From: Aquincola tertiaricarbonis
GTDB taxonomy: Bacteria; Pseudomonadota; Gammaproteobacteria; Burkholderiales; Burkholderiaceae_C
NCBI RefSeq assembly: GCF_023573145.1
Contig: NZ_CP097635.1
Coordinates: 1,612,001 to 1,676,000 of the forward strand
Length of the DNA stretch: 64,000 nt
Direction: 5' to 3'
This document shows, piece after piece, positions 33,500 to 40,190 of the stretch. Within the stretch, counting starts at the first letter, position 1; every line of letters starts with the position of its first letter. The notes under the pieces were generated by a model. The model ran no database searches. It was not told the origin of the DNA and saw only the letters and a list, made by a program, of their open reading frames with translations. A program made the translations under genes and the position numbers.

Positions 33500-34018
33500 T
33501 CAGCCGGCCATGTGCAGCGCGCCGAAGCGGCCGCCATGGAACACCAGCGGTTCGCCCTCGCGGGCGTCCAGGCGCACCACCTGGCCGATGAACAGCTCGT
33601 GGTCGCCTTCGGTCACGTACTTGCTGGTGCGGCACACCAGCGTGGCCAGCGCGCCTTCGATCACCGGCACGCCTTCGGCCGCTTCCAGCACTGCCACCTG
33701 GTCGAACTTGTCGGTCACGGCCGGGTTGGCGAAGCGGCTGGCCAGGCCTTGCTGGCCCTGCGCCAGCACGCTGATGGCGAAGTGCGGCGCGGCCTGGAAG
33801 GCCGCCAGGTTGGGCGAACGGTCCACCAGGCTCCACAGCACCAGCGCGGGCGACAGCGACAGCGAAGCGAAAGAGTTGATGGTCAGCCCCACCGGCCGGC
33901 CATCGGCGGTGCGGGTGGTGACGATGGCCACCCCGGTGGGGTAGCGGCCCAGGGCCTGGCGCAAGGCCTTGCCCTCGAACTCGGTCTGGCCCCAGGGAGC
34001 CTGCAGAACGGCGCTCAT
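33500..34018 (-). CDS. Flavin reductase component (StyB/IifD-like)
   Basis: A 172-residue NAD(P)H:flavin oxidoreductase of the split-barrel family. LRQALGRYPTGVAIVTTRTA and VGLTINSFASLSLSPALVLW are the FMN/FAD-binding strands, and YVTEGDHELFIGQVVRLD is the conserved dimer strand. It supplies reduced FAD to the StyA-like oxygenase encoded directly upstream. ATG 34018 follows AAGGGA; a start at 34039, touching the preceding stop, is possible. Confidence 0.88.
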   Translation of the reverse strand: MSAVLQAPWGQTEFEGKALRQALGRYPTGVAIVTTRTADGRPVGLTINSFASLSLSPALVLWSLVDRSPNLAAFQAAPHFAISVLAQGQQGLASRFANPAVTDKFDQVAVLEAAEGVPVIEGALATLVCRTSKYVTEGDHELFIGQVVRLDAREGEPLVFHGGRFGALHMAG

Positions 34019-34038
34019 CTCGGTCGTCCCTTCGTGCA

Positions 34039-35283
34039 TCAAGCCGGGGCCAGCTCGGCCATCTTGCTGCCCACGAACGCTTCGCAGGCATCCGCCTCGG
34101 CCCACCACGGGAAGAAGTCGGGCGGGTTGTCGAAGCCGTTGACGATGGCCTTGGCGATCGGCGGGCACTGGCCGGCCGCACCCAGCAGGTTGAGGATGTG
34201 CGGCGGCGGCGGCGTGAGCATCGAGTTGGTCCAGGTGACCACCGACTGGGCATAGCGCCAGAAGGTCTCGAAGGTCTCGTTCATCCACGCTTCGGTGTAG
34301 GGCTGGTCGCCCCGCGCCACGATGGCGTCGAAGTACACCTTGAAGGCCTTGGTGGCGTTGTTCGAGCCCTGGCCGGTGATGGGGTCGTTCACGGCCACGG
34401 CATCGCCCAGGCCCAGCACCCGCTTGCCCGAGGGCAGGCGCAGCACCGGCTTGCGGATGGTGGGCGCAAAGCTGCCGGCCAGCACGCCGTTGGCGTCGGT
34501 CAGCTCGGCATGGCGGGCGCGCTCGGCTTCCCAGGGCAGGTAGGTGTCCAGCAGCCGGCGGCTGGTGGCCAGGTGCTCCTGCGGGCTGGTGATGCCTTTC
34601 CAGCAGTCCATCGGGCCGCCGGGCACGCCTTCGAACACCATGATGTGGCACGGCCCGGTGTGGGTATAGGCCGGGAACACGAAGTACTCGCCCACGCCCG
34701 GAATCAGGTTGAAGGCCACGCGGCTGAATTCGGGCGTTTCCTTCAGGCCGTGCACGTAGGTCAGGGCCAGCGCGCGCTGCGGCTTGTCGAACACCGAGCG
34801 GGCATGGTCACGCTCGAACAGCTTCACCACCTCGCCCTTGCCGGCGGCCAGCACCACCAGGTCGTGCGACTCGGCCAGCGCTTCCAGCTCGGCCACGCCG
34901 GCGTCCTGCAGCAGCAGCTCGCCGCCGCGCTGGGTGAACAGCTCCATCCACACCGGCATCTTCACGCGCTGGTCCACCGACTGGGCCACGTGGTCCAGCC
35001 GGTGCGCCCAGTCGATCAGCTTGGCGCCGGGCTGCTCGGGGTGCGGCACCGTCAGGCCGATGCCTTCGACCGGCGGGCATACGGCTTCCCACTGGTTCAG
35101 GCCGAGGTCACGCTCGATCTGCAGCGAGGTGTTGAACATGCACTGGCTGGACATGACCTTGCCTTCGCGGATCTGGTCCGGCGTGCGGTTGGACACCAGG
35201 GTGACCCGGTAGCCCTGGTTCAGCAGCGAGAGAGCGAGCGGCAGGCCGGCCTGGCCCCCGCCGACGATGGCGATGCGACGCAT
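34039..35283 (-). CDS. StyA-like FAD monooxygenase, probable indole oxygenase
   Basis: A 414-residue oxygenase of two-component, single-component-flavin type. The N-terminal RRIAIVGGGQAGLPLALSLL binds FAD; SSQCMFNTSLQIERDLGLNQ and VLGLGDAVAVNDPITGQGSN are characteristic of styrene/indole monooxygenases. Aerobic indole degraders use a homologue (IifC) to oxidise indole. AAAGGA precedes the ATG. Its company (SDR, StyB, cyclase-family enzyme) matches an indole module better than styrene catabolism, which would have styC/styD. Confidence 0.88.
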   Translation of the reverse strand: MRRIAIVGGGQAGLPLALSLLNQGYRVTLVSNRTPDQIREGKVMSSQCMFNTSLQIERDLGLNQWEAVCPPVEGIGLTVPHPEQPGAKLIDWAHRLDHVAQSVDQRVKMPVWMELFTQRGGELLLQDAGVAELEALAESHDLVVLAAGKGEVVKLFERDHARSVFDKPQRALALTYVHGLKETPEFSRVAFNLIPGVGEYFVFPAYTHTGPCHIMVFEGVPGGPMDCWKGITSPQEHLATSRRLLDTYLPWEAERARHAELTDANGVLAGSFAPTIRKPVLRLPSGKRVLGLGDAVAVNDPITGQGSNNATKAFKVYFDAIVARGDQPYTEAWMNETFETFWRYAQSVVTWTNSMLTPPPPHILNLLGAAGQCPPIAKAIVNGFDNPPDFFPWWAEADACEAFVGSKMAELAPA

Positions 35284-35323
35284 GGGATTTCCTTTCAATG
35301 TGAAGAGACGAGGGTTGGCGTCC

Positions 35324-36112
35324 TCAGGACATCAGGCGGGGAATGGCGGGCAGGTTCTGTTCCGGGCCCATGGCGGAGTAGCCGCCGTCCACGGCGTAGT
35401 CGGCGCCGGTGACGAAGCTGGCCTGCGGCGACAGCAGGAAGGCCACCACCTCGGCCACCTCGGCCGGGTTGCCCAGGCGGCCCAGCAGGTGGTACGAGGC
35501 GGCCACCGCATCGGCCTTGGCGCGGTCGCCGCCCGACATCTGGCTGATCGGGTTCGACCAGGTCCAGCCCGGCGACACCGAGTTCACGCGGATGCCGTCG
35601 GGCGCGAAGTCCATCGCCATGCTGCGGGTGGCCTGCAGCATCGCGGCCTTGGACACCGGGTACAGCCAGCGGCCCGTCTGCGCCACGCTGGACGAGATGC
35701 TGGTGAAGTTGACGATGGCGCCGCCACCGGCCTGGCGCAGGTGCGGCCGCAGCGCGCGGGCCATCATCACCGCGCTCACCAGGTTCACGTTCAGGGCCTG
35801 CAGCCAGTCGGCACGCGGCGAATGGGCGCCGTCGTCCAGGTAGGAGCAGGCCAGGTTCACCAGCGCATGCACGCCGCCGAAGGTCTGCACCACGGCGGCC
35901 ACGCCGGCCTCGATCTGCGCGTCATCGGTCAGGTCCAGCGTGCGGAACTGCACACGCTCGGGGTGGCGGGCCGCCACGCGCGCGCCACCGGCGCTGTCCA
36001 CGTCGAACACCACCACCTGGGCACCGGCCGCCACCAGGCGGTCGACCACCGCCTCGCCGATCAGGGTGGCGCCCCCGGTGACGATGGCCACCTTTCCGTT
36101 CATTGCCTGCAT
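35324..36112 (-). CDS. Short-chain dehydrogenase (IifB-like), first gene of the indole operon
   Basis: A 262-residue SDR. Cofactor motif TGGATLIGEAVVDRL, catalytic Ser in NFTSISSS, and Tyr/Lys in YPVSKAAML. The cofactor motif has TGGATLIG instead of the classical TGxxxGxG, so one Gly is replaced. In iif clusters an SDR oxidises the indole dihydrodiol to 3-hydroxyindolin-2-one; the same step is inferred here. AAAGGA lies eight bases before the ATG; an in-frame ATG three codons later is possible. Confidence 0.85.
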   Translation of the reverse strand: MQAMNGKVAIVTGGATLIGEAVVDRLVAAGAQVVVFDVDSAGGARVAARHPERVQFRTLDLTDDAQIEAGVAAVVQTFGGVHALVNLACSYLDDGAHSPRADWLQALNVNLVSAVMMARALRPHLRQAGGGAIVNFTSISSSVAQTGRWLYPVSKAAMLQATRSMAMDFAPDGIRVNSVSPGWTWSNPISQMSGGDRAKADAVAASYHLLGRLGNPAEVAEVVAFLLSPQASFVTGADYAVDGGYSAMGPEQNLPAIPRLMS

Positions 36113-36323
36113 GACATGAGTCCTTTCCGTCGCGCTGCGCCGGCCAGGCTGGCCCGCGTTGGAAAGGATCTTGGTCTGCGCCCCCCTGGCGGCTGTAGCC
36201 GGCGGCTGCATCGCTTATCCGCAAACTGCGGACAACGCGCCGGCAATTAGTGACCGCTCTCCATCAAGTTGCGCGCATGCCCGGCGATAACCGGCTGGTG
36301 TGCAACCTCAGATGTGATCGGCC
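36113..36323. promoter_or_regulatory. Divergent promoter region of the indole operon with a perfect palindrome
   Basis: About 210 bases between the SDR (minus) and the STAS-like gene (plus). TCCGCA-AAC-TGCGGA at 36218-36232 is a perfect inverted repeat and a likely operator, suiting a dimeric MarR- or TetR-type repressor. The MarR gene at 36.9 kb is a candidate ligand. Confidence 0.5.
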
Positions 36324-36719
36324 ATGTGGAAGATCAGCAAGCAGAGCTTCGGCTTCGTTCTCACCTTCGCCAGCCCGATGTCGGCCCAGGACATGCAGGA
36401 CTGGGTGGCAGAGTCCAAACGCGTGTTGTCCGAACCTTTGCCCGGCGAGTGGGGTGTGGTGGTGGACATGCGTGAGCTGTCGGCCCTGACCGCCGAAGCG
36501 CAGAAGCTGATGCAGACCGGCCAGGCGCTGTACAAGCAGGCCGGCATGAAGCGCTCGGCCGTGGCCGTGCGCGATGCCGTCACCGCGATGCAGTTCCGCC
36601 GCCTGGCGCGCAACAGCGGCATCGACCAGTGGGAGCGCTACATCAATGTGCAGCAGGTGGCGCAGTGGCAAAGCGCGGCCAAGCGCTGGGTGGTGGAAGG
36701 AACCGAACCACCGCAGTAA
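36324..36719 (+). CDS. Small STAS/SpoIIAA-like protein of unknown role
   Basis: A 131-residue soluble protein. The alternation of strands and helices (FGFVLTFASPMSAQDMQDWV, WGVVVDMRELSALTAEAQKL) resembles the SpoIIAA-like/STAS fold, where such proteins act as anti-anti-sigma or lipid-binding modules. No phosphorylatable Ser in the usual DxSG motif is seen, so regulation by a kinase is not supported. It ends just before the 73-bp repeats. Confidence 0.65.
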   Translation: MWKISKQSFGFVLTFASPMSAQDMQDWVAESKRVLSEPLPGEWGVVVDMRELSALTAEAQKLMQTGQALYKQAGMKRSAVAVRDAVTAMQFRRLARNSGIDQWERYINVQQVAQWQSAAKRWVVEGTEPPQ

Positions 36720-36727
36720 AGGAGTGC

Positions 36728-36878
36728 AGCCCCCAAGCTCACTGCGTTCGCGCCCCCCCGAGGGGGAGCCCAGCGCCTTGGGGCGGCCCGGCGGCGCTGG
36801 AGTGGAGCCCCCAAGCTCACTGCGTTCGCGTCCCCCCAAGGGGGAGCCCAGCGCCTTGGGGCGGCCCGGCGGCGCTGG
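36728..36878. repeat. Two tandem copies of a 73-bp GC-rich repeat
   Basis: Copies at 36728-36800 and 36806-36878 differ at only two visible positions. Each contains internal inverted parts (CCCCAAG...CTTGGGG and CCCCCC.AGGGGGA) able to form hairpins. They fill the space between convergent genes, where they may act as terminator or REP-like element. Confidence 0.9.
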
Positions 36879-36881
36879 GGT

Positions 36882-37430
36882 CTAGTCCAGCCGCCCGGCC
36901 TCGGTATCGCCCGCCGCCGGCGTGGCGGTGGTCATCACCTGCTGGCGCAACTGGCCCAGCAGGTCGGCCATCAGCTTGCGGTCCTGCACGCGCAGGCTGG
37001 CGAACATCGAGACCACCCAGGCCTCGTGCACGGTGGCGATCTGCTCGAAGGTGCTGATGCCCAGCGGCGTCAGCCGCACCCGCACCGAGCGGCGGTCTTC
37101 CAGGTCGGGCAGGCGTTCCACCCAGCCCTCCTTCACCAACTCGTTGGTCAGGCCGGTGACGTTGCCGCCGGTCACCATCAGGTATTCGCCCAGCAGGCGC
37201 ATGCCCAGCCCGTCGGCATGCCGGTACAGCTGCGCCATGTAGTCGAAGCGCGCCAGCGAGATGCCGAACTGCTGCCGCAGCCGGCGCCGCAGCTCGGCCT
37301 GGATCTGGTTGGTGCAGGCCATCATGCGCAGCCACAGCTTCAGCGACTGATGGTCATCGTCGGTCGCCCGCGCCTCCAGGCCCAGGCTGGCGGGCGGGGG
37401 CGGTGCGGTGGGGTGGGGGTCCCGGCTCAT
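36882..37430 (-). CDS. MarR-family regulator
   Basis: A 182-residue winged-helix regulator. It contains FGISLARFDYMAQLYRHADG, the recognition-helix region VTGGNVTGLTNELVKEGWVE, and the wing RLPDLEDRRSVRVRLTPLG. A Pro-rich N-terminal 15-residue extension precedes the domain. It is divergent from the LacI gene and lies 0.8 kb from the indole operon promoter, so it may control that operon. Confidence 0.85.
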   Translation of the reverse strand: MSRDPHPTAPPPPASLGLEARATDDDHQSLKLWLRMMACTNQIQAELRRRLRQQFGISLARFDYMAQLYRHADGLGMRLLGEYLMVTGGNVTGLTNELVKEGWVERLPDLEDRRSVRVRLTPLGISTFEQIATVHEAWVVSMFASLRVQDRKLMADLLGQLRQQVMTTATPAAGDTEAGRLD

Positions 37431-37493
37431 CTGAAGATCATGTTACCCCTCCCACCCTGGCGGGCCGGCCGTGCAGCTTCTGCATGAAACCCC

Positions 37494-37507
37494 TGAAACT
37501 GGTTTCA
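37494..37507. promoter_or_regulatory. PtxS-type operator before the LacI gene
   Basis: TGAAACTGGTTTCA matches 13 of 14 bases of the palindrome known for PtxS (TGAAACCGGTTTCA). It lies 10 bases before the LacI ATG, so binding would block its own expression. A further half-site TGAAAC starts at 37485. Confidence 0.8.
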
Positions 37508-37517
37508 TAATCCACCC

Positions 37518-38576
37518 ATGAACGCCCCCCAGCCGCCCGACGACACCGCGCCGACCGAGGTGGCGCGCAGCACCATCGCCGACGTGGCGCGGGTGGCCGG
37601 CGTGTCCAAGGCCACGGTGTCGCGCTTTCTCAACCACCGCGACAAGCTGCTGTCGGCCGAGATCGCGGCGCGGGTGGAAGCGGCCATCGCCAGCCTGGGC
37701 TACAGCCCCAGCCCGATGGCGCAGGCGCTCAAGCGCGGGCGCTCGCGGCTCATCGGGCTGGTGGTGGCCGACATCACCAACCCCTTCTCGGTGGCGGTGC
37801 TGCGCGGCGCCGAGAAAGCCTGCCAGCAGGCCGGCTACCTGGTGATGCTGTTCAACCTGGGCAACCAGAGCGAACGTGAGCGTGAAGGCATCGAGGCGCT
37901 GGCCTCCTACCAGGTGGAAGGCTTCATCCTCAACACCCTGGGCGCCGACCCCACGGCCGCCGGCGAGGTGGCCCGCCACGGCAAGCCCGCGGTGCTGGTG
38001 GACCGCCGGCCGCCGGGCATGAAGGCCGACTTCGTCTCGCTGGACAACGCCGACGCGGTGCGCCAGGCCGCCGGCCACCTGCTGGCCAACGGCTGGCGCG
38101 AGATGCTCTACGTCACCGAGCCCATCAAGGGCGTCAGCTCACGCGTGGAGCGCGAGGCCGCCTTTCGCGCCTTCATCGCCGAGCAGGGCCGCGCCGCCGG
38201 CGGCCAGACGCTGGAGGCGGGCGAGGGCGACGACGCCGCGCTGGTGCAGGCCCTGAAGGACTGGCGCAAGCGCGCCGGCCGCAAGCCGGTGGCGGTGATC
38301 GCCAGCAACGCGGTGGTGACGCTGCGCGTGGCCAGCGCCGTGGCGCAGCTGGGCTGGCAGTTCGGCACCGACCTGGGCTTCGTCGGCTTCGACGACACCG
38401 ATTGGGCGCCGCTGATCGGCCCCGGCCTGTCCACCATCGCCCAACCCACCGACGACTTGGGCCACGTGGCTGCCAGCTGCCTGCTGGAGCGGCTGCAGGG
38501 CCGGCAACTGCCGGCCAGGCAGATCCTGCTGCCGGGCAAGCTGGTGGTCAGGGGCTCGTCACAGCGCGCAGCCTGA
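37518..38576 (+). CDS. ptxS: LacI-family repressor, PtxS-like regulator of 2-ketogluconate use
   Basis: A 352-residue repressor. The LacI helix-turn-helix is TIADVARVAGVSKATVSRFL (about 19-38), followed by the hinge and a periplasmic-binding-protein-like effector domain (RLIGLVVADITNPFSVAVLR, FVGFDDTDWAPLIGPGLSTI). The 14-base palindrome directly before its start and the two copies before the kgu operon at 57.8 kb link it to 2-ketogluconate metabolism. PtxS in Pseudomonas represses the kgu operon and itself and is released by 2-ketogluconate. Confidence 0.85.
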   Translation: MNAPQPPDDTAPTEVARSTIADVARVAGVSKATVSRFLNHRDKLLSAEIAARVEAAIASLGYSPSPMAQALKRGRSRLIGLVVADITNPFSVAVLRGAEKACQQAGYLVMLFNLGNQSEREREGIEALASYQVEGFILNTLGADPTAAGEVARHGKPAVLVDRRPPGMKADFVSLDNADAVRQAAGHLLANGWREMLYVTEPIKGVSSRVEREAAFRAFIAEQGRAAGGQTLEAGEGDDAALVQALKDWRKRAGRKPVAVIASNAVVTLRVASAVAQLGWQFGTDLGFVGFDDTDWAPLIGPGLSTIAQPTDDLGHVAASCLLERLQGRQLPARQILLPGKLVVRGSSQRAA

Positions 38577-38601
38577 ACGGCATCCATCGATCGGGCCACT
38601 A

Positions 38602-38622
38602 GAATGCGAGTGATTCTCATTC
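38602..38622 (+). promoter_or_regulatory. Fur box before the FecI-type sigma gene
   Basis: GAATGCGAGTGATTCTCATTC is close to the 19-bp Fur consensus (GATAATGATAATCATTATC) and contains GAATG...CATTC arms. It ends 6 bases before the predicted ATG, so iron-bound Fur would block transcription of the iron-uptake set. Confidence 0.75.
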
Positions 38623-38628
38623 GCTCGC

Positions 38629-39135
38629 ATGGCCGTCCCCCCGTCCGCCCTTCACCACCAGGTTCACACGCTGTATGCCGAGCACCATGGCTGGCTGCAC
38701 GGCTGGATGCGGCGCCGCCTGGGTTGCGGCCACCGTGCCGCCGACCTGGCGCATGACACCTTCATGCGCCTGCTGTCGCGCGAGGAGCCGCTGGCGCTGC
38801 AGGAGCCGCGCGCCTTCTTGACGACGGTGGCCCAGCGGGTGCTGGGCAACCACTGGCGGCGCGAGCAGATCGAGCGCGCCTACCTGGAAGCGCTGGCCTC
38901 GCACCCGGAGATCGTCGCGCCCTCACCCGAAGAGCGGGCCATCCTGCTGGAAACGCTGCTGGAAATCGACCGTCTGCTCGACGGCCTGCCCGCCGTCGTG
39001 CGCCGCGCCTTCCTGATGGCGCAGCTGGACGGCCGGCCGCTGGCCGAGATCGGCGCCGAGCTGGGGCTGTCGCTGGCCACCGTCAAGCGCCACCTGCAGC
39101 GCGCGGGCACACGCTGCTTCTTCGCGCTGCGCTGA
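38629..39135 (+). CDS. ECF sigma factor, FecI type
   Basis: A 168-residue extracytoplasmic-function sigma factor. Region 2 reads CGHRAADLAHDTFMRLLSR and region 4 EIGAELGLSLATVKRHLQRA, as in FecI-like iron-starvation sigma factors. Located between a Fur box and fecR. It would transcribe the TonB-receptor gene downstream. Stop and the fecR start overlap (TGATG). Confidence 0.9.
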   Translation: MAVPPSALHHQVHTLYAEHHGWLHGWMRRRLGCGHRAADLAHDTFMRLLSREEPLALQEPRAFLTTVAQRVLGNHWRREQIERAYLEALASHPEIVAPSPEERAILLETLLEIDRLLDGLPAVVRRAFLMAQLDGRPLAEIGAELGLSLATVKRHLQRAGTRCFFALR

Positions 39136-40130
39136 TGGACGCGGCCCAGCCCCCCATTCCGCCGGCGGTGGCCCGCCGCGCCGTGGCCTGGTGGGTGGAC
39201 CTGCAGGCCGATGCGGCCGACGAAGCCCTGCGCCAACGCTGGCAGCGCTGGCTGGCGCGCGACGACCTGCACCGCCTGGCCTGGGCGCGGCTGGAAGCCG
39301 TGGGCGCGCGCCTGAACCAGCGTGTGCATGTGGACCTGGCCGAAGTGCCCGGCGCCGCCGCGCTGGTGCAGGGCACGCTGGCCGGTGCAGCGGGTGCACG
39401 GCGGCGTGCGATCAGGGGGTCGCTGGGCGGCGCACTGCTGGCCGCGCTGGGCGGCGGCGCGGCCTGGGCGCTGCACGACGACCCGGCGCTGCGGGCCCGG
39501 CTGGCCGACCTGGGCACCGGCGTCGGTGAACGCCGCCGCCGGGTACTGGCCGATGGCACGCGGCTGGCGCTCAACAGCGGCAGTGCCGTCGATGTGCGCT
39601 TCGGCCCGGCCGAGCGCCGCCTGGTGCTGCGCCGCGGCGAGGTGCTGCTGGACACCGGCCCCGACCCCCAGGGCCGACCCTTCGTGCTGCAGACGGCCGC
39701 CGGCGACCTGCGCCCGCAAGGCACCCGCTGGCGGGTGCGCGAACGCGGCGCCCAGGTGGAAGTGGCCGTGCATGCCGGCGCGGTGGATGTGCACCCCCGA
39801 GCGGGCACCGTGCAGCGCCTGCAGGCCGGCCAGCAGGCACGCTTCGACGCCCACGGCATGGGCCCGGCCCAGCCCGCCGACACCGACTTGGCCGCCTGGG
39901 CCGACGACATGCTGGTGGCCAGCGGCATGCGGCTGGACGCGTTCCTGGCCGAAGTGGGCCGCCACCGCCGTGGCCGGCTCGATTGCACGCCGCAGGCGGC
40001 GGCGCTGCGCGTGTCGGGCAGCTATCCGCTGGCCGACCCCGACCGCCTGCTGGCCATGCTGCCGGTGGTGCTGCCGGTGCGCGCGGTCTGGCGCACCCGC
40101 TGGTGGCTCACGCTCGAGATGAAAAGCTGA
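39135..40130 (+). CDS. FecR-type transmembrane sigma regulator
   Basis: A 331-residue inner-membrane regulator. Residues 1-85 are the cytoplasmic anti-sigma part (RAVAWWVDLQADAADEALRQ with conserved Trp); one membrane helix follows near 93-112; the periplasmic part contains RRRVLADGTRLALNSGSAVD of the FecR domain and a C-terminal STN-like part. It passes the signal of the loaded TonB receptor to the sigma factor. Confidence 0.9.
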   Translation: MDAAQPPIPPAVARRAVAWWVDLQADAADEALRQRWQRWLARDDLHRLAWARLEAVGARLNQRVHVDLAEVPGAAALVQGTLAGAAGARRRAIRGSLGGALLAALGGGAAWALHDDPALRARLADLGTGVGERRRRVLADGTRLALNSGSAVDVRFGPAERRLVLRRGEVLLDTGPDPQGRPFVLQTAAGDLRPQGTRWRVRERGAQVEVAVHAGAVDVHPRAGTVQRLQAGQQARFDAHGMGPAQPADTDLAAWADDMLVASGMRLDAFLAEVGRHRRGRLDCTPQAAALRVSGSYPLADPDRLLAMLPVVLPVRAVWRTRWWLTLEMKS

Positions 40131-40190
40131 GCCGTTTGCCGCTCTCGCGTGACAAGCAGGAAGAACCCCCTGTTGTCCGAGAGGAGCCCC

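Noticed and set aside
36728..36878. CRISPR array
   Set aside because: Only two 73-base copies separated by 5 bases; no spacers and no cas genes.
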